A DNA stretch of 64,000 bases from a virus (IMGVR_UViG_3300045934_000106:1-64000); one strand, 5' to 3'. Shown: positions 14,539 through 21,946, counted from the stretch's first letter. Notes: generated by a model not told the origin, from the letters alone. Numbers and translations: made by a program.

Positions 14539-15208
14539 GGGACCTCCAGGTGTGGCCCATCGCGGCGTGTGACCACGTCACATCCAGGGCGGCACGGAAG
14601 ATGCGGAAATCGCGCGGGTTGGTGAACTCGTGCACCGTGTAGGGAATGCGGCGCTCTGGGTGGAGCACGACAGACCACCGGCCGAGCACTTCGCTGTTGC
14701 CGGTCTCGTCGCGATAGAGATCGAGATAGCCGGCGAGCTGCAGTTCCACGCCGGTCTGGTCGCCCGTCTTGAGGTCGAGTACGACCTTGCCGCGGCGCCG
14801 GCCGAGATCGACGAGGGCGATACGATCGAGCGTGCCGGCGTACTTCAAGCGGCTGTGCACGCGCCGCTTCTCCATCTCTAGGATCTCGACCTTGCGCGCC
14901 AGCTTGAACGCGCGCCAGGCGAGCACGTAGGGCCAGATCGCCGTGCTGACGGTCGCGTCGTCCAGCGTGCCCTCGTCGTCGTAGTGCGTGGCCAGGTGGA
15001 CGGCGGTGCCGCGCTGTCGGGCGTACTCAAGGTGATCGGGCCGGACGTATTCGGTGATGTGCTGCCAGAGCCCGGTCTTGGGGTCTTGCCTCCAGCTCCG
15101 ATACCGGTTGAACTCCAGGTTCTGCGTGACCGACGGGATCACTTCGCCGTTGAAGCGATATTCGTGATTCAGCTCACCGAAGAACAGGCCGGGGGCGGTG
15201 GCGATCAT
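14519..15208 (-). CDS. PD-(D/E)XK exonuclease (RecB/Cas4-like), RecT partner
   Basis: The catalytic signature is clear: GTLDRIALV (motif II Asp), then KVVLDLKTGDQTG (the D-x-K), then ELQLAGYLDLY (the Q-x-x-x-Y motif). An upstream RQRGTAVHLATHYDDEG region gives the first helix with its His. These are the marks of RecB-like exonucleases that resect double-strand ends for RecT annealing. The start at MIATAPG gives ATGA coupling. At 229 residues it has the single-domain size. Confidence 0.85.
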   Translation of the reverse strand: MIATAPGLFFGELNHEYRFNGEVIPSVTQNLEFNRYRSWRQDPKTGLWQHITEYVRPDHLEYARQRGTAVHLATHYDDEGTLDDATVSTAIWPYVLAWRAFKLARKVEILEMEKRRVHSRLKYAGTLDRIALVDLGRRRGKVVLDLKTGDQTGVELQLAGYLDLYRDETGNSEVLGRWSVVLHPERRIPYTVHEFTNPRDFRIFRAALDVTWSHAAMGHTWRSHELRAA

Positions 15209-15300
15209 GACGCTTGTCCCCGCTTGCCGACATGGCAGATGGACCACGCGAAGGCCGCGAACGCGAGCCAGATCAGGACGGCCACGATGAGGACCCTCAC
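15205..15300 (-). CDS. Micro membrane protein (31 aa)
   Basis: A GTG start overlaps the upstream stop, and the TGA overlaps the exonuclease start. The peptide is almost entirely one hydrophobic helix (VLIVAVLIWLAFAAFAWSI) with a short basic tail. The double overlap supports translation. Function unknown. Confidence 0.55.
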   Translation of the reverse strand: MRVLIVAVLIWLAFAAFAWSICHVGKRGQAS

Positions 15301-15611
15301 CAGCCACCTCCCTGCGCTTCGTGCAAGCCCTCGCGGCGGCCGTCGGCGAACGCATCGCGCGCGTCGCGCTGCGCGCCCCGTTGCTCCTCGAACAGCTCTT
15401 TGCGGTGCCTCGCGGCCGTGACGGCGCGGTGTCTCAGCACGTAGGCGACACCGTCGAGCGCGTCGCAGAACTGCGCGAGTGTGAAGGCGCGCTCCCCGTA
15501 GGCGAAGGACGTCGCCGTCACGAGCGCGCCGAGTGACGCCATCCACTGGCAGCGCGCGCAGAGGGTGTCACCGGCCAGGATGTAGCCGCCGCAGTGCGTG
15601 CAGCGCGTCAC
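15297..15611 (-). CDS. Zinc-ribbon small protein (104 aa)
   Basis: CTHCGGYILAGDTLCARC at residues 4-21 is a zinc ribbon. A hydrophobic helix and a charged helical tail follow (RHRKELFEEQRGAQRDARD). It lies between RecT and the exonuclease with 4-nt overlaps, so it is probably co-expressed with them. The role is unknown. Confidence 0.7.
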   Translation of the reverse strand: MTRCTHCGGYILAGDTLCARCQWMASLGALVTATSFAYGERAFTLAQFCDALDGVAYVLRHRAVTAARHRKELFEEQRGAQRDARDAFADGRREGLHEAQGGGW

Positions 15612-16777
15612 AGCCGCACCAGTTCGGAGTATTCGGCCATGCCGGATCCGTCCTTCGGCTTGGCGAGGATCTCGACCGGGACCTTCTTGTCGCGGAACTC
15701 TTTCGCCTGGATGACGCGGGCGTCCACGTCATCCCAGGCGTAGTAGACGTTGTCCAAATCGTCGACGACGAGCGCGAAGTAGCGACGGCGCAGCGCATGC
15801 GCGGCAACGTACTCCTCGCTCTTGCCGCGCGTGCCATTCGACTCCATCTTCTCGACGGTCTTGATGTAGCGCGCGTTGACCGCTGGCTCGGGCGGCGTGG
15901 GCGGTTCGGGGATGCCGGCGGGCGGTTCTCCCTTACGCTGCGGCATCTGGATCTCGGCCTGCGCCTCGATCACTTCGGCGTCGTCAATCGGCGTGGCCGT
16001 CTCGGTCTCGCTGGCCAGTAAGCCCAGATCCTGCGGCAATGCCACTTCGGCGCGATCGTCGAGCGAGAGCGCCCGCTGTGTCTCGACCGACGTCGGCAGC
16101 AGCTTGCACAGCTGCTTGAGCGCCGTCTTCTTGAACATCCACTCGCGATCGGTGTCCCACGGTGACGAGCGCTTGGCCTTCACCGAAGCGGAGCGCGCCT
16201 TGATCTTCTCGACCTCGCGCGCGGTCATCACGACGATCTGGAAACTGCCGTCCTTTAACCGCGCTGCCGCCCACACGTGCGTGATCGGGCCCGGGTCTTC
16301 TTGTCCGTCGTACGGGACGTGCTCCAGCATCGGCGACGTGCCACGCGAGTAGCGGAATTGGTCCTTGGCGTGCACGACCTCGGCGTCAATCGTCGACAGG
16401 TCCCCGGAACGACGGACCAGCGTCACCAGCCCGCGATAGCCGGGGATGAACTGCACCTCTTTGCGGTCCTTCTTGCTGTTCCAGAACGGCACGAGGTACG
16501 CCTGACCGAGGACGCCATCGGGCACGAGCCCCAGCTGCGCGGCCTGGAACACGGCGCCCAAGAGCGTGATGTGGTCACACTCGAGGAGTTCTGGGTTGCG
16601 CTGCACCGCCGTGAGGACGACGCGGATCATGTAGCTGACCGGAATGCCCTGCGGCAGGGCGGTCGCCAGGCTCTTCTCGGCCTGCTGCAGGAGGGTCCGG
16701 ACGTTGGTGAACCGGTCCCTGGCCAGCGCCTGTTGAGGCTGCACCGGAACCGGCGCAGGAGTCGTTACGGTCGCCAT
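15608..16777 (-). CDS. recT: RecT single-strand annealing protein
   Basis: Strong family features are present: PVSYMIRVVLTAVQRNPEL, LLGAVFQAAQLGLVPDGVLG, AYLVPFWNSKK, EVQFIPGYRGLVTLVRRSG and WMFKKTALKQLCKLLP. RecT binds ssDNA and drives annealing-type recombination with its exonuclease partner, encoded just downstream. The C-terminal 110 residues are a less conserved extension with a Pro-rich linker, so the protein (389 aa) is longer than typical (about 270). The start at MATVTTPAP follows a GGAGG at about 8 nt. Confidence 0.95.
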   Translation of the reverse strand: MATVTTPAPVPVQPQQALARDRFTNVRTLLQQAEKSLATALPQGIPVSYMIRVVLTAVQRNPELLECDHITLLGAVFQAAQLGLVPDGVLGQAYLVPFWNSKKDRKEVQFIPGYRGLVTLVRRSGDLSTIDAEVVHAKDQFRYSRGTSPMLEHVPYDGQEDPGPITHVWAAARLKDGSFQIVVMTAREVEKIKARSASVKAKRSSPWDTDREWMFKKTALKQLCKLLPTSVETQRALSLDDRAEVALPQDLGLLASETETATPIDDAEVIEAQAEIQMPQRKGEPPAGIPEPPTPPEPAVNARYIKTVEKMESNGTRGKSEEYVAAHALRRRYFALVVDDLDNVYYAWDDVDARVIQAKEFRDKKVPVEILAKPKDGSGMAEYSELVRL

Positions 16778-16844
16778 GGCAGGACCTCCACTTGTCGGAC
16801 GTGAGTGAAATCGGGGATAATCATGGGCACTCGTCTCCATCTCA

Positions 16845-16880
16845 ACGCCTGCGGCCTAGCCACCGCAGGCGTCTGTTTTT
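16845..16880 (+). terminator. Strong hairpin with T-run, oriented to the plus strand
   Basis: A perfect 10-bp stem (ACGCCTGCGG/CCGCAGGCGT, 8-nt loop) is followed on the plus strand by CTGTTTTT. The flanking genes are all on the minus strand. It may block antisense transcription or act as a processing stem upstream of recT rather than end a gene transcript. Confidence 0.55.
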
Positions 16881-16884
16881 GGGG

Positions 16885-17616
16885 TTAGCCTTCCGCGACG
16901 GCGGTTGGCGCTTCCTTCTCACGCAGCAGGCGCGCGCGCTCTTCCGCGATCAGATTGCTGGTGGCCTCGGCCGGCGGCTCCACGGCCGGCGGCTCCGCCG
17001 CCTTGGCCGCCCGTGCGGCGTCCTCGATCAGGCGCTTTTCTTCGGCGAGCCGTGCGGCCGCTTGACCGCGCTCGATGTTCACGCGCTCCCACCGCTCGTC
17101 GCGTTGCGCGGTCGTCTCGTAATGCAGCGCGCGAATGTAGTCGACCGACCGGGTGTCCTTGCCGCAGTGCTCGCACACCGTGTCGCCCGCGATGTGATAG
17201 ACGATCTGCTCCTTCGTGGTGGCCTCGTCGATCAGATGCTCGACGATCTCGTCCTTGATGTCCGCCCACGCACAGCGGAACAGAAACTCCGCATTTGACC
17301 TCATCGCCAGGACGGCCACGTTGGTGTTCGGCAGGCGATACGTCGTGCCCGCGTACTTCCCGAAGACGACCACATCGCCGACTTCCACTTCGACCGGCAG
17401 CACCTGCCGCCGCTCGGCGTCATAGAGCCCCGGGCCAATGGCGAGGACGATGCCCATGTGGCTCACCTCCTTGGCCTCATCGGGGATCTCGATGCCGCCC
17501 GCGGTGCGGGTGGCGTCGACAAACCGGAGCACCGAGATGATGTCGTTGCGCGCCTGCCAGCGCGTCACGCGCGTCGTCGTCTGGAAATCCTTCAGGTGTT
17601 CATGGACGGAAAACAT
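16885..17616 (-). CDS. GroES-like co-chaperonin domain fused to coiled coil (243 aa)
   Basis: Residues about 30-105 resemble Cpn10: a mobile-loop region, then GIVLAIGPGLYDAERRQ, then VEVGDVVVFGKYAGTTYRL. That is the GxVxxVGPG...V.VGD.VLFGKYAG pattern. The protein continues past the usual GroES end (about 97 aa) with a Cys pair (CEHCGKD) and a charged coiled coil (ARLAEEKRLIEDAARAA). Phage GroES proteins (such as T4 gp31) work with host GroEL to fold capsid or other proteins. The extension is unusual. Confidence 0.75.
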   Translation of the reverse strand: MFSVHEHLKDFQTTTRVTRWQARNDIISVLRFVDATRTAGGIEIPDEAKEVSHMGIVLAIGPGLYDAERRQVLPVEVEVGDVVVFGKYAGTTYRLPNTNVAVLAMRSNAEFLFRCAWADIKDEIVEHLIDEATTKEQIVYHIAGDTVCEHCGKDTRSVDYIRALHYETTAQRDERWERVNIERGQAAARLAEEKRLIEDAARAAKAAEPPAVEPPAEATSNLIAEERARLLREKEAPTAVAEG

Positions 17617-17630
17617 GCGGCTCCTTTGTC

Positions 17631-18014
17631 TTAGTTGGTGCGACCGTTGGCGCTCCGCGGCAGTCGCGTGCCGTGTGGCGCGTCAATCTTGGCGGTGATG
17701 TCCCCGTTCGCCTTCTTCGCGACGGCGACGCCCAGCTGCAGCGTGACGGCGATGTCGAACACTTGCGACGCGGGGGTGACGATCAGTTGATTCTCCCGAT
17801 ACCCGTGCTCCAGCAGCGTCGCCAGGTACGAGCACGTGAGCAGGTTGCGCTGATTCTCCGAGTGCTGCAGACGCACCAGCAGCGCCTTCAGGTGATCGAG
17901 GTGTGCCATCTTCCGGCTCGTGCCGGTGACGATCGCGAGGGCCTCCTGAAACGCCTCCTGAAACGGATCCGATGGGGCGTTGGGGCTCGTGGCGGCGTTC
18001 TGATCCTGATCCAT
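17631..18014 (-). CDS. Hypothetical helical early protein (127 aa)
   Basis: An acidic disordered N-terminus (MDQDQNAATSPNAPSDP) is followed by helices (LDHLKALLVRLQHSENQRNL) and a beta-rich end (NQLIVTPASQVFDIAVTL). It lies 14 nt upstream of the GroES-like gene. No family is recognised. Confidence 0.65.
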   Translation of the reverse strand: MDQDQNAATSPNAPSDPFQEAFQEALAIVTGTSRKMAHLDHLKALLVRLQHSENQRNLLTCSYLATLLEHGYRENQLIVTPASQVFDIAVTLQLGVAVAKKANGDITAKIDAPHGTRLPRSANGRTN

Positions 18015-18351
18015 GGGTACGTCCTCGTCGCTTCCTCACGCCGGCCAGCCGGCCAATTTTCTGCACCGTGCTCTTACTCAGCTGGTGCCGCCGAATCACG
18101 AACACTTGCGTTTCCGTCTGCAGGTCGCGCACGATCGCGGCCCACCGCTCGGGGCTCATCGACTTGACGATGCTGTACGGCCGTGGCACCGATGTCGCCA
18201 CACGCGCCGTCGACTTCACTCCCTGCACCCCTGGCGTCCACACGTCGGTGTGGATCACCACGTCGCGTCGCTGCGCTTGCAACGCCGCGGCCTCGTCTAA
18301 CGTCGCCACCCGGCGACTGCAGCCATCTGGAAAGACGGCCAGGATGACCAC
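17683..18351 (-). CDS. Hypothetical HTH-like protein; C-terminal half doubtful
   Basis: The first 115 residues look like a real protein: a short beta start (MVILAVFPDGCSRRVATLDE), a helix, then a region like an HTH (RWAAIVRDLQTETQVFVIRR, KSTVQKIGRLAGVRKRR). The remaining frame overlaps the next gene (17631-18014) for 330 nt and is Arg/Gly-rich, so it reads like a shadow. Either the stop was lost by a frameshift or the genes truly overlap. The start abuts the end of the gene upstream. Confidence 0.5.
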   Translation of the reverse strand: MVILAVFPDGCSRRVATLDEAAALQAQRRDVVIHTDVWTPGVQGVKSTARVATSVPRPYSIVKSMSPERWAAIVRDLQTETQVFVIRRHQLSKSTVQKIGRLAGVRKRRGRTHGSGSERRHEPQRPIGSVSGGVSGGPRDRHRHEPEDGTPRSPEGAAGASAALGESAQPAHVLVPGDAAGARVSGESTDRHPRVASVRHRRHAAAGRRRREEGERGHHRQD

Positions 18352-18750
18352 CTACGCCCGCCTCCGCTCCGCCGCGACACTGCGCAGCGCCGCCTTCGCC
18401 GCCCGCGATCGAACCGCTCGCAAGCGCATCGTCGCGACCACGCGCTTCACCGCCACGAGCACGTCCGCATCAATCTCCGCCGCGGAGATGAACCGCACGC
18501 GAAACCCGCGCGCCCGTCCGTAGCGCCGGAGGAAGTTCTTGAGCAGGTCGTCGTCGAGCGCATCGAGCCGATCGACACCGAACGCCTGTGACCCTCCCCG
18601 CATCTTCGAGAGCGTCTGTTCACTCACGCCGAGGTCGATCGCGACGACCTTCGCTTGTCCGTGCTGCGCCAGGGCGTCGTCCAGGCACCGCAACGCGACC
18701 GAGTTGCCGTTAGTTGCCGCCGCCTGGTTCGACTTGCTGTCCGTTGCCAT
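18352..18750 (-). CDS. HTH regulator, CII/YdaS-like (132 aa)
   Basis: It has a lambdoid-type HTH near residues 25-60: LDDALAQHGQAKVVAIDLGV (helix, turn), then SEQTLSKMRGGSQAFGVDRL. The C-terminus is Arg/Ala-rich helix. It is the first gene of the leftward early operon, where CII- or YdaS-like activators normally sit. The start MATDSKSN is chosen to avoid overlap with the promoter region upstream. Confidence 0.7.
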   Translation of the reverse strand: MATDSKSNQAAATNGNSVALRCLDDALAQHGQAKVVAIDLGVSEQTLSKMRGGSQAFGVDRLDALDDDLLKNFLRRYGRARGFRVRFISAAEIDADVLVAVKRVVATMRLRAVRSRAAKAALRSVAAERRRA

Positions 18751-18808
18751 CGCCCCACCTATCTGCACGTCAGGGGAAACGTGAGGAAACGCATTTCCGT
18801 GGTCTTGC

Positions 18809-19243
18809 CTACGCACTCCGTTCGAGACTGTCGACATGTCGACACACGCGCATGTCTTGCGTGACGCGCACGCCGAATACCTTGCCGCCGTCGATCACGA
18901 GGTCGACGTGTTGGCGACGCACGAGCCATCGCCGGCCGGTCCAACCACGGGGGAGTCCATGACGTTTCACGAACTTGCGCGCCGCTTCGGTGGCGCGTTG
19001 GCCGCGAAAGCGCAGCAGCGCCGCGAGGTCCGCCGAGCACAGATAGACCCCCGCGTGGAGCTGCAGTTGCGTTTGCGTCAGGTGCGTCGGCTCGAGACCC
19101 GCTTGCGCGCGGCGACGGCGGCGCTCCACGGTTTGGCGGAGCCGCGCCGGGTCCGTCAGATCGGCCGCCTGCAGTGGCGGCTTCGGCGGGCGCTGGCGGC
19201 CGCTGAGGGCGTGACGAGTCGGCTGTACGAGTGAGCGCGCCAT
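18809..19243 (-). CDS. Excisionase/AlpA-type HTH protein (144 aa)
   Basis: A helix-turn-helix with wing is visible near the C-terminus: CSADLAALLRFRGQRATEAA, then KFVKRHGLPRGWTGRRWLVR, then RQHVDLVI. This is the MerR-like wHTH pattern of excisionases and AlpA-like regulators. The N-terminal half is basic. Its position between the immunity regulators and integrase side suits an excisionase. Its start codon overlaps that of a rightward frame at 19242, and the true start may be further downstream. A rightward frame over the same DNA was rejected. Confidence 0.6.
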   Translation of the reverse strand: MARSLVQPTRHALSGRQRPPKPPLQAADLTDPARLRQTVERRRRRAQAGLEPTHLTQTQLQLHAGVYLCSADLAALLRFRGQRATEAARKFVKRHGLPRGWTGRRWLVRRQHVDLVIDGGKVFGVRVTQDMRVCRHVDSLERSA

Positions 19244-19439
19244 GTCAGACACCCGTTGTCCTGATCCGAGGTGCCACACGGTGCTCGACGCGATTGTGTT
19301 GAGCGAGGACCTGCGCGACGCGCCGATCCCGCCCCGCATCACGGCGGCCGCGCAGCGCGTGCGCGCGGCACGTGTGGCCCTGATTGAGGCCATCCGCGAG
19401 TTGCGCGCGGCGTGTCACGACGGGACCACCTCGTCGTGA
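19242..19439 (+). CDS. Small hypothetical protein (65 aa), uncertain
   Basis: The frame begins MSDTRCPDPRCHTVLDAIV, with a Cys/His cluster, and continues as a helix (AAAQRVRAARVALIEAIREL). It would overlap the end of the convergent XRE gene and share bases with the start of the HTH gene. Composition favours coding, but the arrangement is awkward and no Shine-Dalgarno sequence is seen. Confidence 0.4.
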   Translation: MSDTRCPDPRCHTVLDAIVLSEDLRDAPIPPRITAAAQRVRAARVALIEAIRELRAACHDGTTSS

Positions 19440-19636
19440 GTCGTCGCTTCGATGGCTGCGGCGATGTCGTCGCTGCCAACGTTGAGCGCCCGCGCCAGCG
19501 CCCGAACGGTGATGTAGGTGGGCTTACGGATCTTGCCGAGTTCGAGCTGGCTGATGGTGGTCTGCTCGATGTCGGCGAGCCGAGCCAGCCGGACCTGACT
19601 GAGCCCAGCGGCTTCGCGAAGTTGGCGTAATGTCAC
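19415..19636 (-). CDS. XRE-family repressor (73 aa)
   Basis: It is a compact HTH_3 protein: the first residues (GTG-encoded M, then TLRQLREAAGLSQVRLARL) form helices 1-2, and DIEQTTISQLELGKIRKPTY holds the recognition helix. I reject an upstream ATG at 19696 because that extension covers the promoter and the inverted repeat. The GTG lies 7 nt after the -10, so the mRNA is probably leaderless, like lambda cI from PRM. It is divergent from the regulator at 19766 and likely autoregulated. Confidence 0.85.
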   Translation of the reverse strand: MTLRQLREAAGLSQVRLARLADIEQTTISQLELGKIRKPTYITVRALARALNVGSDDIAAAIEATTHDEVVPS

Positions 19637-19642
19637 GCGCCC

Positions 19643-19671
19643 AATATAGAAATAAACTCCACGCCAGTCAA
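19643..19671 (-). promoter_or_regulatory. Sigma-70 promoter of the XRE repressor
   Basis: Read on the minus strand: TTGACT (19671-19666), a 17-bp spacer, then TATATT (19648-19643). This is the best promoter match in the window. Transcription would begin about 6-7 nt downstream, at the GTG start codon. Confidence 0.8.
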
Positions 19672-19688
19672 GGACAAAATTTCTATAT
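19644..19688. promoter_or_regulatory. Inverted-repeat operator in the immunity region
   Basis: A perfect 10-bp inverted repeat, ATATAGAAAT (19644-19653) and ATTTCTATAT (19679-19688), has centres 35 bp apart. One arm covers the -10 of the repressor promoter and the other lies just upstream of the -35. The AT-rich sequence stands out from the GC-rich surroundings. Confidence 0.7.
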
Positions 19689-19765
19689 GTGGACAAATGG
19701 TCGGTAAATGATTGGGTAGGCTAAAGTTGCGTGCTCAGCAAGGAGTTATTCCCTACAATGCCGAC

Positions 19766-20170
19766 GTGACGCCAACTGAACTTTGGCGCTCAGTCGGAGA
19801 GATCCTGGCGGGGCACCGGATACGCCGCGAGTGGAATCACAGCGATGTCGAACGACATGGCGGGCCGACGTACAAGACGGTGCAGCAGATCGAGCGGGGC
19901 AAGATCGGGACCGTGACCAACCTCGCGAGGCACTGCGAGGCAATGGGGTTGTCGGTGGTCGACGTGCTGCGCGCGGCCCTGGATCGCACCGCGCAACCGC
20001 TCAGCCCGGAGGCCGTGCAGGTCGTGCGGAAGTTCGAGCGGACCACAGTGGAGGGGCGGCAGGCACTGCTCTTCCTGGCGCGGGCGTTGCCGGAGGCGAA
20101 GCCAGAGCCGTCAACGCCGCATCCACCGCCTGACGTCCTTCCGGGGAAAGGGCCTCGTAACACGCGATAA
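19766..20170 (+). CDS. XRE-like regulator with extended C-terminus (134 aa)
   Basis: The HTH lies near residues 10-60 (WRSVGEILAGHRIRREWNHS, YKTVQQIERGKIGTVTNLAR), followed by VVDVLRAALD. A C-terminal part rich in Pro could be an effector or dimer region. I use the GTG at 19766 (MTPTELWR), with AAGGAG about 20 nt upstream. A TTG at 19712 would extend it by 18 residues. It is divergent from the other XRE gene, giving a two-regulator switch. Confidence 0.7.
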   Translation: MTPTELWRSVGEILAGHRIRREWNHSDVERHGGPTYKTVQQIERGKIGTVTNLARHCEAMGLSVVDVLRAALDRTAQPLSPEAVQVVRKFERTTVEGRQALLFLARALPEAKPEPSTPHPPPDVLPGKGPRNTR

Positions 20171-20318
20171 GCCACTGTTGTTTCTGGATCGAGATGGGGG
20201 AGCGACGGCGGTAGGTCATACGAGTTGCGATGGAACGAAACGGATGAGTTGTAAGAAGTTTACACTACTCCGGGTAGGGTAATTTTCGTACAACGCGCGG
20301 CGCGCGACAAAAAAACAC

Positions 20319-20765
20319 ATGGGCCGACTCGCACGGTCTACTTGTCGACACTTCTGCACGCTGGCGATGGTCGCCGCGCTCGCGTCGACGGTGCGTGCGC
20401 AGATCCAGGAAGTCCCCCCGCCCGCCAAGGTCTATCTCTGGCTCGACCATGGCGACGCCCCCGCGGCGGTCGAGGTGGTGCGGGTCGCGCAAGACGCGCT
20501 CCGCCGCTCGCGTCAGGCGCCGCTCGTCCGGACGCGGGACGAGAGTGACCTGATCGCGACGATCGTGGCGACGACACGCGGCGACGGTGGGGTCCTCCTG
20601 GCGGTCGCCTTTGTCGTCAACACGACGCCCTTGCCTGCGTTCGTGGACCTCCTAGTGGTCGACGTCGCCCCGGACGAGATCGCCGCGCGCGGGCGGTATC
20701 TCGCCGAGGAGACCGAGGCCGTCGTCCGCGAGTTTCACGCCCTCATCCGCACGCGCCGGCGGTGA
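20319..20765 (+). CDS. Secreted hypothetical protein, possible lysogenic moron (148 aa)
   Basis: The N-terminus has a basic start, a hydrophobic core and an Ala-x-Ala type end (CTLAMVAALASTVRAQ), consistent with a Sec signal peptide. The mature part is an alpha/beta domain (VYLWLDHGDAPAAVEVVRVA, FVDLLVVDVAPDEIA). Only weak promoter-like sequence (TTTACA, TAATTT, 15-bp spacer) lies upstream. It sits between immunity genes and integrase, where lysogenic conversion genes are often found. Its stop overlaps the integrase start. Confidence 0.6.
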   Translation: MGRLARSTCRHFCTLAMVAALASTVRAQIQEVPPPAKVYLWLDHGDAPAAVEVVRVAQDALRRSRQAPLVRTRDESDLIATIVATTRGDGGVLLAVAFVVNTTPLPAFVDLLVVDVAPDEIAARGRYLAEETEAVVREFHALIRTRRR

Positions 20766-21833
20766 TCTACGAACGGCCCGACTCACCCTTCTGGTGGATG
20801 CTGCTCGAGCGTCCCGGCCGGAAGCCGCTCCGTCGCTCGACGAAGGTGCTCGTGCTCGCGTCCTCTCCGGAACAGACCAAGGAGAATCGCCGGCTGGCGC
20901 ACGCCGCGTACGACGCCGAGATGGGCGATCTCGCGCGACGGCGGTTCAAGCTGCCCAGCACGCAGGGGCGCACGTTCGCCGCACAGGCCGAGTGGTATCT
21001 GACGCATCACACGGCGACGCACCGCGGCGCGTTTCAAGAGCGCTCCCGCATCGTGCAGCTCGTCGCCGCCTTCGGCGAGGAGGACGTCGCGGAGATTACG
21101 CCCACCCGCTGGGCCGAGTATCGCGCCGCGCGTCTCGAGGCCGGCGTCAGTGAGAGCACGATCGGCAACGATCTCACCGTCGCCAAATTGATTCTGGCGT
21201 CCGCCGTGCCGGCCTACCTCGATGTGTCCGGCCTGGCCACGGTGAAGCGCAAGACGGTGCGCGTCCCGGAGAAGCGGATCATCGCGCGCGCCGACGAGCC
21301 CGCGTTTCTCAAGGCGCTACTCGCGCTCAATCGCGAGCTCCACGACCTCTACCTCGTGGGCGTGGGCACGCTGCTGCGACAAGAGAACTTGCTGGAGCTG
21401 CAACGTCGCGCGCATCTCGGCGACCCGCTTGACCCTCCTCACGAAGACCGGCGCTCACACGGTGCCGCTCACCGGGCCGACACCGCTCCAGCGACGCGCC
21501 GCGAAGGTGCTGCGCGCCCGTCTGCCGAAGAAACCTCGCGACTACTTTTTTCCGGAGTGGCAGGCGCACTTCGCGCGGTTCACGTATGACCGTGGATCCG
21601 GCCGGCGCTATTTCCTCCGCCTGGTGCGGCGGGCGGCGCGTGATGCCGACATTCCGTGGGGCCTCGCCAATGGCGGGATCGTGTGGCACACGGCGACACG
21701 CGCGACCGGCGCGACGCGGATGATCCGCGAGTACCAGGTGGACGTGCGCACCGTGCAGCGCATCGGCGGGTGGGCGTCGTTGGACCAGATGATGGCCTAT
21801 CTGGGCGTGGAAACGACGAAATCAATCACGTGA
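20762..21833 (+). pseudogene. Tyrosine integrase split by a frameshift near 21,410-21,430
   Basis: The first frame (20762-21589) holds the N-terminal arm-binding part, a SAM-like core-binding domain (TFAAQAEWYLTHHTATHRGA) and the first catalytic Arg (GTLLRQENLLEL). The second frame (from 21429) continues with the catalytic Lys (TLLTKTGAHTVPL), an HxxR-like box (WHTATRATGATRM), GGW and the Tyr nucleophile (MMAYLGV). Together they make about 355 residues, a normal integrase size. One base change near the join would restore it. It could be an assembly error, a real mutation or programmed frameshifting. It starts at GTG, coupled to the gene before. Confidence 0.85.
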
Positions 21834-21844
21834 CAATCACGTGG
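21822..21844 (+). repeat. Arm-type repeat, left copy
   Basis: This 23-bp sequence is identical to 22021-22043. It is built from two tandem 11-bp units (CAATCACGTGA, CAATCACGTGG). It overlaps the integrase stop codon and lies 52 bp from the tRNA-derived core. It is probably an integrase arm-binding site. Confidence 0.75.
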
Positions 21845-21866
21845 GATTACGATGCGGCGATAACAG

Positions 21867-21880
21867 GCTGACAGGTCAGC
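21867..21880. promoter_or_regulatory. Short palindrome beside the att core
   Basis: GCTGAC-AG-GTCAGC is a perfect 6-bp inverted repeat with a 2-nt spacer, between the left arm repeat and the core. It may be an excisionase or host-factor site. It is short, so chance occurrence is possible. Confidence 0.35.
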
Positions 21881-21896
21881 AACTTGCACGGAAATG

Positions 21897-21946
21897 CCCT
21901 CGGCCTTCTAAGCCGAGGGTCGCAGGTTCGAGTCCTGCCGGGCGCG
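21897..21946 (+). other. attP core: 3' half of a tRNA-Arg(TCT) gene
   Basis: The sequence has a full anticodon arm (CCCTCGGC, loop CTTCTAA with anticodon TCT, GCCGAGGG). The T-arm follows (GCAGG TTCGAGT CCTGC), then the 3' acceptor strand CGGGCGC. The matching 5' acceptor and D-arm are absent upstream, so this is not a complete tRNA. Phages that integrate into tRNA genes carry exactly this 3' segment so the host tRNA is rebuilt. It lies directly after the integrase. Confidence 0.88.

Noticed and set aside
18836-19234. Rightward frame with Arg-rich coiled-coil look
   Set aside because: The minus strand over the same DNA has a recognisable HTH with a wing, and this frame lacks a ribosome binding site. 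It remains a weak alternative.
20001-20219. Leftward frame starting MTYRRRSPISIQKQQ
   Set aside because: The first 40 residues look plausible, but it overlaps the end of the regulator gene on the other strand and its C-terminus is Pro/Ala noise.
21897-21946. Complete tRNA gene
   Set aside because: Only the anticodon arm to the 3' end is present; no 5' acceptor or D-arm precedes it. It is an att core.
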